Source of the DNA: Bryobacteraceae bacterium
GTDB lineage: Bacteria; Acidobacteriota; Terriglobia; Bryobacterales; Bryobacteraceae
Length of the DNA: 64,000 nt
Direction of reading: 5' to 3'
NCBI GenBank assembly: GCA_025928545.1
Contig: JAICJH010000017.1
Coordinates: forward strand, 40,861 to 104,860
Position 1 is the first letter of the stretch; each line of letters starts with the position of its first letter. The position numbers and the translations under genes are program-made. The notes under the pieces were generated by a model. That model was not told where the DNA came from, ran no database searches, and saw only the letters and a program-made list of their open reading frames with translations. Below, one piece after another: positions 16,901 through 25,834 of this stretch.

Positions 16901-17053
16901 AACCGCGCCGGACGGATCAGTCAGGGTGCCGGTAATAGTGCCGGAGCCGCCTTGTGCGAACAACCCTGAAGCAATGCAGACCAGGAGGGCAACGGTAGAA
17001 GCGCACCTGGTCAGAAATGGTTTGAAAGGTAAAGATCCCATGTCCTTAATCAT
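13916..17053 (-). CDS. TonB-dependent receptor with carboxypeptidase-regulatory domain (Oar-like)
   Basis: A 1045-residue outer-membrane protein. After a signal peptide (about residues 15-34) comes a CarboxypepD_reg/CNA-B type beta-sandwich (GTITGTLTDPSGAVVPGASV, about 37-120), then a plug-like region (RGISGLYNSNSVDGANNN) and a long beta-barrel ending in a terminal phenylalanine (QLSARFSF), as required for outer-membrane assembly. This 'Oar-like' type is expanded in acidobacteria and is thought to import large or complex substrates; the substrate is unknown. An ATG at 17041 is an alternative start. The 142 bases upstream are AT-rich and probably contain its promoter. No tonB/exbBD genes are nearby. 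Confidence 0.92.
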   Translation of the reverse strand: MIKDMGSLPFKPFLTRCASTVALLVCIASGLFAQGGSGTITGTLTDPSGAVVPGASVVISNTETGIDRSTNTNDAGIYVATFMQPGNYTITASKAGFGKMERKDLVLQVGRVLTIDFKMTVQTSSNTITVNAENPIVDTEKTEVSQMVSQVQVENLPIAGRRWDAFVLLTPNVTTDGGTGLISYRGISGLYNSNSVDGANNNQAFFSEAKGRTTLPYVYSMDSIQEYQVSSSNYSAELGQAAGGVVNAVTKSGTNLFHGDLFEYVRNPAWNAIDPFQKSKGIYTQPVHQQNQFGGSAGGRLIKDKLFFFLTYDGSRKVFPITYTSSATFPVACTNAAISAATCASANAYAAGLVGSYPRFQNQDVGFGKLDYQVNAKNRVNASFNLDNFRGPNSYSTGITVNNSSITTNGFAITHERFFVANWNSTLSSTMVNSFRFQWSRDLEIIKANSTGPSVSVQNVTGYGLPNALPRPAFPDEHRLQFSDTLSLSKGQHTIKAGFDANIIHELLINLFQGGGVYNYSGTSAFTNWVADVTGTNLGDGLTGRHFLTFVQVTDPVTGVGKDDFYDKDFDGFVEDTWKARPNLTVNLGVRYDIQLIPAPPKPNTSTPLTTLYTSTINIDKNNLAPRIGLAWTGMKGTVVRAGYGIFYGKTSNSTYYATRVENGVIQQTFNCNPTTCPTLTFPNLIFTPPGGTPTAPFAGAVTPKVVPFTPPTATQTSRGQTPDWVNPLVHEGEFAVEHQLPMGTSLSASYVFSRGMRLPIFVDTNIAPATTTKTFTVVDAAGASSSLTVPFYTSRIDATGPVLTGFSDVNSWYNSLVITFNKPVSHGLAFTANYTLAKATDGGQVPGQFGTFNGTDSPIDPYHRKLEYGRSDLDQRHRFVANTVWAPQFTHKIANKTVRFLVDGFNFSSIVTVSAGQGLTGTVNGSASGGPAGGLTGAVVNNSGTALSSSRFPGEPRNNFTGPGLGYVDFRVARDFVFKEKYKLALRGEAFNLFNFTNFFSVNSTEYNLSGTTLTRNAAFMAPTSSNNSLYGARQLQLSARFSF

Positions 17054-17195
17054 ACCGGGCGAACCATTGCAAGGGTAAGAAGATTAAGAAACGTTTCGAT
17101 TATTTTAACGGCTACAACGGTAGTGGCTATAAAATAACCTGATTACCGCCATAGCATATTTGAATGAGACTCCGGGACGGTAGAAAGCCTTGCGT

Positions 17196-18395
17196 CTAGG
17201 CCAGTTCAGCCTGCTTCGTCTCAGGCAGGCTGAACACCAGCACAGCTCCCAGCGCAAAGAAAGCCGAATTCAGGCCGAGCGACGTCCCGATCCCATAATG
17301 GTCGGCGAAATAGCCCACTGTCCATGGCGCCAGCGCGCTGCAACCCCGGCCAATGTTGTACACGAAGCCCAAACCGGCTCCGCGAACGCGGGTGGGATAC
17401 AGCTCGGACAGCATCGCGCCGAACATACTGAAGAATCCCGTGCCGAAAAAACCGATCAGCGGGCCCAGCATCAGCAGCGTGTGTTCATCCCTTGTAGCCC
17501 CGTAAACAGGCGTCAGGATCGCCGCGGCGAGCACGTACGAAACAAACGCGGGCCTGCGTCCGATCTTGTCCGCCAGCCATCCGAACGCAACGTATCCCGC
17601 GAACGCGCCCAATTGCATGGGGACCACAAAGCCGCTGGTGCGAACGATGGTAAGTCCCGCGCCTCCCCCGGAAGCCGGGCTCGACAGAAATCCTGGTATC
17701 CATGTGAACAGGCCCCAGTAGGCAAAAAGAACACAGCTCGCCAGTATCGATGCGAAGATCGTACGCCGACGCAACGCGCCCTGGAACAACTCGCCGACGC
17801 TGCTCCCCTTCACTTCGCCGCGTTGCCAGACCTCGGGTTCAGGGACATATTGCCGGATCACGAGGACCAGCAACGCGGGAAGCAACCCGGCCAGGAAGAG
17901 CGCACGCCAACCGAATCGCGGCAGAATCAGAGCGGTCATTCCAGCGGCCAGCATGTAGCCCAGCGCCCACCCCGACTGCATGATGCCGACAGCCTTCGCA
18001 CGATGTTCAGCCGGCCACGTCTCGGCAACCAGTACGGCGCCAGTCGACCACTCCGCTCCCAGGCCAATCCCGATCAAGGCGCGCCAGAACAGCAGTGAAC
18101 CCAGGTTCCAGCTCAAAGCCGTCCCGGCCGACGCAACGCTGAAAATGAGAATCGACCAGATCAGCGCCTGCGCCCGGCCGATGCGGTCCGACAGCACGCC
18201 AAACACGATGCCGCCGCCTGCGGAAAATAAGAGGGTGAACGAACTGACCAGGCCAGCCTGCGCGGCACTGAGATGAAATTCCGAACGCAGGACGTTAACC
18301 GTGAAGACAAACAACAGGACGTCCATCGCGTCCAGCATGTAGCCGGCCTGTGCCGCAAACAAAGTGATCCATTGCCGGCGTGTAATGGATCGCAT
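17196..18395 (-). CDS. major facilitator superfamily transporter
   Basis: A 399-residue protein with about twelve hydrophobic helices. MFS motif A is seen twice: GVLSDRIGRAQAL after helix 2 and GWLADKIGRRPAF at the matching place in the second half. AGYMLDAMDVLLFVF in helix 1 and the RALIGIGLGAEWSTGAVLVAE segment in helix 4 resemble aromatic-acid/sialic-acid/shikimate-type proton symporters (AAHS-like). The substrate is not determinable. It is followed 25 bases upstream in the transcriptional sense by the 18415-19170 gene, read in the same direction. Confidence 0.88.
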   Translation of the reverse strand: MRSITRRQWITLFAAQAGYMLDAMDVLLFVFTVNVLRSEFHLSAAQAGLVSSFTLLFSAGGGIVFGVLSDRIGRAQALIWSILIFSVASAGTALSWNLGSLLFWRALIGIGLGAEWSTGAVLVAETWPAEHRAKAVGIMQSGWALGYMLAAGMTALILPRFGWRALFLAGLLPALLVLVIRQYVPEPEVWQRGEVKGSSVGELFQGALRRRTIFASILASCVLFAYWGLFTWIPGFLSSPASGGGAGLTIVRTSGFVVPMQLGAFAGYVAFGWLADKIGRRPAFVSYVLAAAILTPVYGATRDEHTLLMLGPLIGFFGTGFFSMFGAMLSELYPTRVRGAGLGFVYNIGRGCSALAPWTVGYFADHYGIGTSLGLNSAFFALGAVLVFSLPETKQAELA

Positions 18396-18414
18396 GGCTC
18401 AGATTATTGTAGCG

Positions 18415-19170
18415 TCAGTTCTGATCGAATGTAATCTTCGAATTCGCTTCGTATCGCCGATAATCGCCGAACTGAATTTCCGCTTTCGTCAGGGTCTTGC
18501 CGAAGTGCCCGATTTCGACAGCTTCGCGCGGCAGCAGAAATTCTTTCGACGCCACGCTGGCAACGCCGTAGCGAACATCGAGTTGCATGCCGAGCGCGAC
18601 TTTCGAACCGCGGCGTATCACTGACGCCGGCTCTGTTTCGATCTGGATGCGCGTGACCATGCCGGATGAGCAGTCCGCCGTGACGAAGCCGTGATGAGCC
18701 ATTCTGACGTAATCGGCGTCCGCCCGCATCACGTAAGTGCTCGTTGGCTCCGGGACGCGATAGCGAAACACACAGTCGTGATCCCAGTTAAATTCGGCGG
18801 CCGCCTTCGGATCGAAGATCCACCGCAACGCGGTGCCAAATTCTCCCCCCGGCCGGAAGTAGCCCTTCCTGATCCGCTTTTCGAGATCCGTCGTTTGGCC
18901 GTTCACTTTCAGCAGCCGGTAGTGCTCGCCATGAGCGATGTAGCCGAGCTCAAGTTCCTGCGTCTCAAGCAGCTTCCAATGGGTGTTTGCGCCAGCCTGG
19001 CCGACGCTGCGCGTCATGACTTCCGTGCAAAGAAAGTCCTCCAGCCGATCGCTGTATTTCAGCGCCGCCTCACGCATTCGCGCGATCATGGCCGTCTGGT
19101 CGGAGGCCGCTGGTCCAACGACCTGGCTATAGCCGCACAGAGCGAACGCAGCCAGGCAAATCCATCGCAT
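18415..19170 (-). CDS. secreted protein of unknown function
   Basis: A 251-residue protein with a short signal peptide (RWICLAAFALCGYSQ, residues 2-16). The rest alternates helices and strands: an N-terminal helix (MIARMREAALKYSDRLEDFLC), then strand pairs such as YRLLKVNGQTTD and CVFRYRVPEP, a SSGMVTRIQIETEP segment, and a C-terminal FGDYRRYEANSKITFD. This resembles a lipoprotein-carrier/LolA-like beta-sheet protein often seen as 'hypothetical secreted protein' in acidobacteria, but I cannot name a family. It lies 20 bases upstream of the MFS gene in the same direction and 29 bases downstream of proS. Confidence 0.75.
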   Translation of the reverse strand: MRWICLAAFALCGYSQVVGPAASDQTAMIARMREAALKYSDRLEDFLCTEVMTRSVGQAGANTHWKLLETQELELGYIAHGEHYRLLKVNGQTTDLEKRIRKGYFRPGGEFGTALRWIFDPKAAAEFNWDHDCVFRYRVPEPTSTYVMRADADYVRMAHHGFVTADCSSGMVTRIQIETEPASVIRRGSKVALGMQLDVRYGVASVASKEFLLPREAVEIGHFGKTLTKAEIQFGDYRRYEANSKITFDQN

Positions 19171-19199
19171 TTTTGGATCTTACCGCAAATCGCGGCGAA

Positions 19200-20642
19200 T
19201 CAATACGATTTGGCGATCACTACGCGGCGATCCACTTCTTCGCCGGTGATAATGCACTTGCCGCCGCCGTCGTATTCGTCCTTCAGCGGAATGTTGCGAA
19301 CCGTGGCCTTGAATTCCTTCAGGCGCGCGTCGCAGACGGCATCGTCTTTCACGTGCGCCATCACGAATTTCCCACCGCCCTTTTCGGCTGTCACTTCACG
19401 GAGAATCGATTCGACTTCTTCGATCGAATTTGCCAGGACGGTATTTTCCTTCAAGCGTGCCCGCGCGGCAGCCAGCATGTCCGTTTGCATCACGTCGAGC
19501 GTTTCCGTCACCCGCGAGGCAATGCCTTCCTGCGGCAGAATCTGCTTCGTTCCGGTGTCGCGGCGCTTCAGTACGATATTGCCGGAAGCCAGATCGCGCG
19601 GGCCGAGTTCCAGCACGACCGGCACGCCGCGTCTTTCCCAATGGAAGAACTTCGCGCCAGGATTGAGTCCCTCGCGATCATCTACCTTCGCACCAGTATC
19701 GGCGGCGATTCTGTGCGCGGCTTCGAGGACGGCGGCCTTCTCATCGTCTTTGCGGAAGATCGGCACCAGCACGGCTTTCTTCGGCGCGAGCTTCGGGGGC
19801 AGCACGAGACCCTTGTCGTCGGAGTGGCTCATGATCAAACCCCCTATGAGCCGGGTCGAAACACCCCAACTGGTCTGCCAGACATATTCCAGCTGCCCTT
19901 CTTTGCTCTGGAACTTCACGTCGAACGCTTTGCCGAAGTTCTGACCCAGATCGTGACTGGTACCGGCCTGGAGGGCGAGCCCGTTCTGCATCATGGCTTC
20001 GATAGAAAAACTCCGGAGCGCGCCCGCGAATTTCTCCGTCTGCGTTTTCACGCCGCGGATCACCGGCATTGCCATGATGTTTTCCGCCACGTCGGCATAG
20101 ACGTCGAGCATGCGCAGAACTTCTTCTTCCGCCTCGGCGTGATTGGAATGGGCCGTGTGGCCTTCCTGCCACAAAAATTCCGTGGTCCGCAGGAACATGC
20201 GCGTACGCAGTTCCCAGCGAATAACGTTGGCCCACTGATTGTAGAGCAGCGGAAGATCGCGATAACTCTGCACCCAGCGTGCGAAAAAATGCCCGATGAT
20301 CGTTTCCGAAGTCGGCCGGATTACATACGGCTCTTCCAGTTTCTTGCCGCCGGCAACCGTTACGACGGCGAGTTCGGGAGCGAAGCCTTCCACATGTTCC
20401 GCCTCCTTCTGGAGGAAGCTCTGTGGAATCAGCAGCGGAAAATAAACGTTCTCGTGGCCCGTCGCCTTGAATCGCGCATCCAGCTCCCGCTGGAGGCCTT
20501 CCCAGACGGCATAACCGTTGGGACGGATCACCATGCAGCCCTTGACGATTTCCGCCGGCTCCGCCATGTCCCCCTGGAGCACGACATCCTGATACCAGGC
20601 GGCAAAGTCTTTCTGACGGGGAGTGATAGGTGATTCAGCCAT
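19200..20642 (-). CDS. proS: prolyl-tRNA synthetase, archaeal/eukaryotic type
   Basis: The 480-residue class II synthetase charges tRNA-Pro. Motif 2 region ([25 protein letters not shown]) and [18 protein letters not shown] plus [18 protein letters not shown] are typical of the shorter, archaeal/eukaryotic-like ProRS. It lacks the editing insertion (INS) of the E. coli type, and it has the extra C-terminal domain ending in an invariant tyrosine (AKSY). The C-terminal zinc-site cysteines of this type are only partly visible. It is a normal-length member and is probably monocistronic or leads the operon with the two downstream minus-strand genes. Confidence 0.93.
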   Translation of the reverse strand: MAESPITPRQKDFAAWYQDVVLQGDMAEPAEIVKGCMVIRPNGYAVWEGLQRELDARFKATGHENVYFPLLIPQSFLQKEAEHVEGFAPELAVVTVAGGKKLEEPYVIRPTSETIIGHFFARWVQSYRDLPLLYNQWANVIRWELRTRMFLRTTEFLWQEGHTAHSNHAEAEEEVLRMLDVYADVAENIMAMPVIRGVKTQTEKFAGALRSFSIEAMMQNGLALQAGTSHDLGQNFGKAFDVKFQSKEGQLEYVWQTSWGVSTRLIGGLIMSHSDDKGLVLPPKLAPKKAVLVPIFRKDDEKAAVLEAAHRIAADTGAKVDDREGLNPGAKFFHWERRGVPVVLELGPRDLASGNIVLKRRDTGTKQILPQEGIASRVTETLDVMQTDMLAAARARLKENTVLANSIEEVESILREVTAEKGGGKFVMAHVKDDAVCDARLKEFKATVRNIPLKDEYDGGGKCIITGEEVDRRVVIAKSY

Positions 20643-20778
20643 GTAGTTAAGGGCGCTCGCCGGAGTGCGGGCGCCGATCTTTCAGGTTACTGCACTACAT
20701 GGGTTTTTGCGAATCGGCGGCCGATGAACCGCCGCTGGCTCGTCGTGCCGGCGGCGGTTCATCTTTTAGGCTTCGGGC

Positions 20779-21570
20779 TCACCCGGTGCGTCTCATTCCC
20801 GGGCCTGAGAGCGGTTCTCGTTCCGACTCGACGGGTCGGCGGGCACCGGAAGCGCCGGATTTCATTTCGCGAAACGCGGGCGCATCCACGAATTCCCAGC
20901 CATCGCCATTATTCCAGGGGCCACGCATATCATGCTCGCCGAAATCGCCGTCGCCAGTGGAATCGTTAAAGTACTGATTGACAAGTTCCGGAGTGGGAGG
21001 AATCTGCCCAATCTGCAGCGGGTCTTTTCCCATGCTGTCGAGAGCCCGCATGAAGGCTTTCATGTGGGTGATCTCGCGCGTCATGAGGAACTGGAGTGCA
21101 TCTATCGTGCCCTTGTCTTCCGTGAACTTGATCAGCCGCTCGTAAACGATCTTGGCGCGGGCCTCGGCGGCGATGTTGCTGCGGAGATCGACGTCGAGTT
21201 CGCCGGTGATCTTGAGGTAGTCGGCGGTCCACGGGTCGCCCATTGAATTCATGAGTCCAACGCCGCCACCGCCTGCAATGGCGATGAGGGGGTCGGCTTC
21301 GCCGGCGTTTCGCGAATTCTTCATCGGCTTCAGATGCAGCCGCGCGAGATTGCCGACCACTTCAAGGTGACTGAGCTCTTCCGTCCCGATATCCATTAAG
21401 AGGTCTTTGCGTGCAGGGTCTTCGCAATTGAGTCCCTGAATGGAGTACTGCATTGCCGCGGCGAGCTCTCCGTTGGCGCCTCCGAATTGTTCGAGGAGCA
21501 TATTGCCGAAACGCGGATCAGGGGTATCGACGCGAACTGTGTACATTAATTTTTTGATGTGGTGGTACAT
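20779..21570 (-). CDS. manganese catalase
   Basis: A 263-residue, non-haem di-manganese catalase that breaks down hydrogen peroxide. Comparing spacing with the Lactobacillus enzyme, the metal ligands are E35, E65, H68 (EELSHLE), E136 (AAEARAK) and H169 (REITHM). I chose the ATG at 21570, giving MYHHIKKLMY, the conserved beginning of the family; the same frame continues 53 codons upstream but that part has no natural composition. The C-terminal tail is Gly/Pro/Arg-rich (residues 220-263), as in the acidobacterial and firmicute spore-coat members. Divergent from the DinB-like gene, with 175 bases between starts. Confidence 0.92.
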   Translation of the reverse strand: MYHHIKKLMYTVRVDTPDPRFGNMLLEQFGGANGELAAAMQYSIQGLNCEDPARKDLLMDIGTEELSHLEVVGNLARLHLKPMKNSRNAGEADPLIAIAGGGGVGLMNSMGDPWTADYLKITGELDVDLRSNIAAEARAKIVYERLIKFTEDKGTIDALQFLMTREITHMKAFMRALDSMGKDPLQIGQIPPTPELVNQYFNDSTGDGDFGEHDMRGPWNNGDGWEFVDAPAFREMKSGASGARRPVESEREPLSGPGMRRTG

Positions 21571-21745
21571 GGTGCCCTCGAAATTTGCACGTACCGAGCC
21601 AAAGTGATGTTGCCGGGACAGAGCGCCGGAGTTCGCACCGCGGAGACTTAGCTCGCATCGACGCGGCTGATCATCCCAGGAGATTTCCTGCAGTTGCAGC
21701 GCATCTGAGCACGTCGGCAATTGTTTCAAATGCTACGCTGACTGA

Positions 21746-22270
21746 ATGACGGAGCCCTTCCTGCAAGAATGTCTCGCGGTGCTTTCGCGCACACCGGTAG
21801 TGCTCGATTCACTTCTTCGCGATCTGCCGGAAACGTTGACGGCGGCGAGCGAGGGCCCCGGCACCTGGAGCCCCTCCGAAGTCGTTCGGCATCTGATTTA
21901 TGGCGAAAAGACGGACTGGATGCCGCGGATGGAACTGATCCAGGAGCATGGAACGTCGCGGCCATTTGAGCCTTACGATCACGAAGGACAGTTCCGGGAG
22001 GGTGGCGGGAAATCGTTGGCGGCGCTGCTCGATGAGTTCAGGGAGTTGCGGCAGAACGGGGTCGCCCGGCTGCGCGCGATGAATCTGACGTCCGAACAGC
22101 TGGACTCGAAGGGAATGCATCCGGCGCTGGGTTTGGTGACGGCCCGGCAACTTCTGGCGACGTGGACGGCTCACGATTTAAACCACCTTATGCAGATCAG
22201 CCGGGTTATGGCGAAGCGCTATAAGCCAGAGGTCGGACCATGGGTGGCGTACATGTCTGTCATGAAATGA
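21746..22270 (+). CDS. DinB-like four-helix protein (DinB superfamily)
   Basis: A 174-residue protein with the DinB/YfiT four-helix bundle pattern. The probable metal-binding histidines are H49 (VVRHLIYGEK) and a pair in the C-terminal helix (TWTAHDLNHLMQISR). These proteins are predicted metal-dependent transferases, often thiol transferases (bacillithiol/mycothiol S-transferases) or damage-response proteins; the substrate is not known. It is divergent from the manganese catalase and lies 36 bases upstream of a TonB receptor gene in the same direction. Confidence 0.85.
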   Translation: MTEPFLQECLAVLSRTPVVLDSLLRDLPETLTAASEGPGTWSPSEVVRHLIYGEKTDWMPRMELIQEHGTSRPFEPYDHEGQFREGGGKSLAALLDEFRELRQNGVARLRAMNLTSEQLDSKGMHPALGLVTARQLLATWTAHDLNHLMQISRVMAKRYKPEVGPWVAYMSVMK

Positions 22271-22306
22271 ACTGAACAGGCGGCCCCTGCGAGGAATATA
22301 TAGACT

Positions 22307-25054
22307 ATGGGTTCTTTCAGTGGCCGTGCGGCTTGCGGCATTCGTGTGTTCGCCGCGGCTTTCGCTGCGGCAGCTTTTGCGATACTCCTTCGTGGCCAGC
22401 AATCGACCGGCGAAATCAAGCTTCAGGTGAAAGATCAATCCGGAGCGGCCGTTACGGCTTCGGGCAAACTCGAGAACACAGCGTCGGGAACGAACCGGGT
22501 GTTTCAAGTGGACGACAAAGGTTCGGCCGATCTGCCCGATGTGGCGCCAGGCCGTTATCGGCTCGAACTGACGCATACGGGATTTACATCATGGTCGGAG
22601 GCAGTGGAAGTTAAGCCCGGCGCGACGGTGACGCGCGAGATCACGCTGACCCTCAGCGCGTCCGCATTCCGGGTGAATGTAGTGGAATCGACTCCGCTCG
22701 CGGGCTTCGACGTTCCGGTAAATCAGATTGCCGCGCCGGTACAGTCGGCGACCGCGGCCGATCTGGAGGAATCCGGCTCGCTCGATCTTTCCGATCTGCT
22801 CAGCAAGCGCTTGGCCGGCGTGAACGTGAACCAGAGTCAGGAAAATCCGTATCAGCCGGATGTCAATTATCGCGGGTACACGGCATCGCCGCTGCTGGGC
22901 ACCCCGGAAGGCGTCTCAGTTTTCATGGATGGCGTGCGGATGAATCAGCCTTTCGGCGACATTGTGAGCTGGGACCTGATTCCGAAAGTTGCCATCCAGC
23001 AGGCGACGCTCATGCCGGGATCGAACCCGCTTTTTGGTTTGAATACGCTGGGCGGCGCGCTTGCGGTGCAAATGAAAGACGGGAGCAGCGCTCCGGGCAG
23101 CACGATTACCGCAACCGGCGGCAGCAACAATCGGCGGGCGATTGAGTTTGAGCATGGCGGCTCGAACAAAAGCGCGTTGAGCTGGTACGTGGCGGGAAAC
23201 GTGTTTCATGACGACGGATGGCGTCCGCTGTCGCCGTCCGATGTTCGTCAGACATTCGCGCATCTGGGATGGCAGGGGACCAAAACATCGCTCGGCCTGT
23301 CGCTGGCGTATGCATATAACGATTTATGGGGACATGGTCCGCAGGAACAACGTCTGCTGAATGAGAATTATTCCAGCGGGTACACGCTTTCCGACGAGAC
23401 GTTCAATCGTTCGCCGTTTCTGAATCTGACTGTACGGCACGCGGTTTCCAATCAGCTGACGTTTTCCGGCAACGCTTACTTCCGCTACATCATTTCGGAT
23501 ACCTTCAACACAGACTTCAATTCGGATTCCCTTTCCGAAGCGGTCTATCAGCCCAGCGCGGCGGAACAGGCGGCGCTTACGAAAGCGGGCTATTCCGGCT
23601 TCCCCACCAGCGGCGCGACCGCGGCCAACACTCCGTTTCCGAAATGGCGGTGCATCGCTGAAGTGCTGTTGCTGACTGAACCGGCGGAGAAGTGCGATGC
23701 TTTTCTCACGCGCTCGTGGACGAATCAAAGCAACTACGGCGGGGCGGGGCAGATGACATGGAGCACGAACCTCGGAAAGGCGAAGAATCAGTTCACACCC
23801 GGGTTTGGTTTCGATCGCAGCGTGCTCGATTTCAAACAGAATCAGCAGTTCGCATATATTAATCCGGACCGCACGATGACAGGAATCGGCGGCTGGGCCG
23901 ACGGTTCCACAAACACAAACGGAGGGCCTTTCGATACGCGCGTAAACCTGCGCGGAACTCCGTGGACGTGGAGCTTGTTTGCCGCGGACTCACTGACCGC
24001 CGGCAAGTGGACCATGACGGCGTCTGGCCGTTTCAACCGCGCCAGGGTGAATAATCTGGACCGGCTGCTGCCGGCGGCCGGCCCCGGCTCGCTCACCGGC
24101 ACGTACGTGTTCAACCGGCTGAACCCCGCTGTAGGGATCACGTTCAGCCCGACTGCCGCAGTGAATGCATACGCCAGCTACAACGAAGGCAGCCGCGCGC
24201 CGACATCCATCGAACTTGGCTGCGCCGATCCGAACGACCCGTGTCACCTGCCGAACTCGCTGGTAAGCGATCCGGCACTGCGGCAAGTCATCACGCGGAC
24301 TTTCGAAGCCGGTCTGCGGGGCACGCCCGAAAGGCACATGAACTGGAGTGTCAGTTTGTTCCGTGCGGGCAACTGGGACGACATGCTGTTCGTTTCTTCT
24401 CCGCTGGCAAACAACGGCTACTTCAAGAATTTCGGCAGGACGCGCAGACAGGGCGTTACGGTCGATCTCAGCGGGACGATCCGCAAATTCGAAGTCGGTG
24501 GCGATTACACGTTTGTGGATGCGACCTATCAGTCGCGGGAAACGATCGACGGGGCAGCGAACAGTGCGAACGATGGGGGGACAGCCGGGCTCGACGGCAA
24601 TATTGCAATTTCGCCGGGCAACCGGATTCCTGAGATTCCGCATCACATGCTCAAAGTGTTTGCGGGATGGCAGCCGACCCAGAAGTTTTTCGTGGAGGCG
24701 AATCTGAATGCGATATCGAGCAGCTTCGCGCGCGGCAATGACAATAACCTGGATAAGCCGGACGGTGTTTACTACATCGGCACGGGCATCTCGCCCGGAT
24801 ATGCCATAGTGGACCTTTCCACGCATTATCAGCTGCGAAAACACCTGCAGCTGTTCGCCAACATCGACAATCTGCTGAATCGCCACTACTCCATGGGCGC
24901 TGAACTGGCGATTACCGGGATCACGCCTCAGGGCAACTATCTGGCGCGTCCTTTTCCGGCAACGGCGAGCGGCGATTATCCGCAGGTTCACTCGACGTTC
25001 TTGTCGCCGGGCGCGCCGTTTGCCGTACAGGGCGGGCTGAAATTCACGTTCTGA
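22307..25054 (+). CDS. TonB-dependent receptor with carboxypeptidase-regulatory domain
   Basis: A 915-residue outer-membrane receptor: a signal peptide (about residues 10-31), a CarboxypepD_reg domain (TGEIKLQVKDQSGAAVTAS..., about 33-115), a conventional plug domain (DLSDLLSKRLAGVNVNQSQ, ...GVSVFMDGVRMNQPFGDIV..., ALAVQMKDGSS), and a 22-strand-type barrel ending GGLKFTF with the terminal aromatic residue. The plug is closer to ordinary vitamin/siderophore receptors than that of the 13.9-kb receptor, so the two are different subclasses. The substrate is unknown. It converges on the ABC transporter operon, with 12 bases between the two stop codons. Confidence 0.92.
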   Translation: MGSFSGRAACGIRVFAAAFAAAAFAILLRGQQSTGEIKLQVKDQSGAAVTASGKLENTASGTNRVFQVDDKGSADLPDVAPGRYRLELTHTGFTSWSEAVEVKPGATVTREITLTLSASAFRVNVVESTPLAGFDVPVNQIAAPVQSATAADLEESGSLDLSDLLSKRLAGVNVNQSQENPYQPDVNYRGYTASPLLGTPEGVSVFMDGVRMNQPFGDIVSWDLIPKVAIQQATLMPGSNPLFGLNTLGGALAVQMKDGSSAPGSTITATGGSNNRRAIEFEHGGSNKSALSWYVAGNVFHDDGWRPLSPSDVRQTFAHLGWQGTKTSLGLSLAYAYNDLWGHGPQEQRLLNENYSSGYTLSDETFNRSPFLNLTVRHAVSNQLTFSGNAYFRYIISDTFNTDFNSDSLSEAVYQPSAAEQAALTKAGYSGFPTSGATAANTPFPKWRCIAEVLLLTEPAEKCDAFLTRSWTNQSNYGGAGQMTWSTNLGKAKNQFTPGFGFDRSVLDFKQNQQFAYINPDRTMTGIGGWADGSTNTNGGPFDTRVNLRGTPWTWSLFAADSLTAGKWTMTASGRFNRARVNNLDRLLPAAGPGSLTGTYVFNRLNPAVGITFSPTAAVNAYASYNEGSRAPTSIELGCADPNDPCHLPNSLVSDPALRQVITRTFEAGLRGTPERHMNWSVSLFRAGNWDDMLFVSSPLANNGYFKNFGRTRRQGVTVDLSGTIRKFEVGGDYTFVDATYQSRETIDGAANSANDGGTAGLDGNIAISPGNRIPEIPHHMLKVFAGWQPTQKFFVEANLNAISSSFARGNDNNLDKPDGVYYIGTGISPGYAIVDLSTHYQLRKHLQLFANIDNLLNRHYSMGAELAITGITPQGNYLARPFPATASGDYPQVHSTFLSPGAPFAVQGGLKFTF

Positions 25055-25066
25055 CCGCGCTTCCGG

Positions 25067-25834
25067 CTACGGTAGGCGTGGCATTGCGGCTACCAGGCGC
25101 TGCGTGAATTCATGCTTCGGCGCGTGAAAGATTTCTCCCGGCGGACCCGATTCCACAATGCGGCCTTCATGCAGAATTTCGACGCGATGGCTGATGGAGG
25201 CGATCGAAAGCAGATCGTGCGAGATGAAGAGAATTGCCGTGCCATCACGCTGATTCAGTTCCTGGAAGAGCCTGAGGACACTCGCCTGCGTGATTGCATC
25301 GAGCGCGCTGATCGGCTCATCGGCGATCAGCAGCGCGGGTTTATGCATGATCGCCAGGGCGATCAGAAGACGCTGTCCCTGCCCTGTGCTGAGCTGGCCC
25401 GCCCGCTGGCGAAGGAAGGCTGTTTCATGGGGCAACTGAACGCTTGTCAGTAAGCGGGCAAAGGCGTCGTTGTCGGGGGGGACGGACGAATGGGCTCGCC
25501 AGGTTTCTTCAAGCAGTGTCTCGACTCGTAACCGATCGTTCAGCGCGGACGCTGGATTCTGCGGCACGTAGCCTACGCGCTTGCCGAGGACGGCCCGCAT
25601 CTCCCGGTCCGTTTTGGAAATCAGTTCGCTGCCTTCGAGGACAATACTTCCCGTAACTTCTCCACCGCGATAGTGAAGCAGACGAAGCAGGGAGAGGGAC
25701 AGGGTACTTTTACCGGAACCGCTCAGCCCGACGAGAGCGACGATTTCGTTCGCCGCGATCTGTGCGCCGACTTCGCGCAGGACTTCACGCGCGCCGTAAC
25801 GCGCCGAGATGCGGAAGTCGAGAACGGGAGTCAT
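25067..25834 (-). CDS. ABC transporter ATPase, oligopeptide/dipeptide type
   Basis: A 255-residue ATP-binding subunit: Walker A GLSGSGKST (residues 36-44), Q-loop YVPQNPASALN, signature LSTGQGQR, Walker B LLIADEPISALD and the switch histidine in FISHDLLSIA. It ends soon after the nucleotide-binding domain, without the usual C-terminal oligopeptide-specific extension (oligo_HPY). It is the last gene of a tightly overlapping operon (ATGA with the binding-protein gene). Transporters of this class usually carry two different ATPases (DppD and DppF); only this one is present, so it probably works as a homodimer or shares a partner encoded elsewhere. Confidence 0.92.
   Translation of the reverse strand: MTPVLDFRISARYGAREVLREVGAQIAANEIVALVGLSGSGKSTLSLSLLRLLHYRGGEVTGSIVLEGSELISKTDREMRAVLGKRVGYVPQNPASALNDRLRVETLLEETWRAHSSVPPDNDAFARLLTSVQLPHETAFLRQRAGQLSTGQGQRLLIALAIMHKPALLIADEPISALDAITQASVLRLFQELNQRDGTAILFISHDLLSIASISHRVEILHEGRIVESGPPGEIFHAPKHEFTQRLVAAMPRLP

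Noticed and set aside
19173..20633. 486-codon open frame on the plus strand
   Set aside because: It is the mirror frame of proS, whose class II synthetase motifs are unmistakable.
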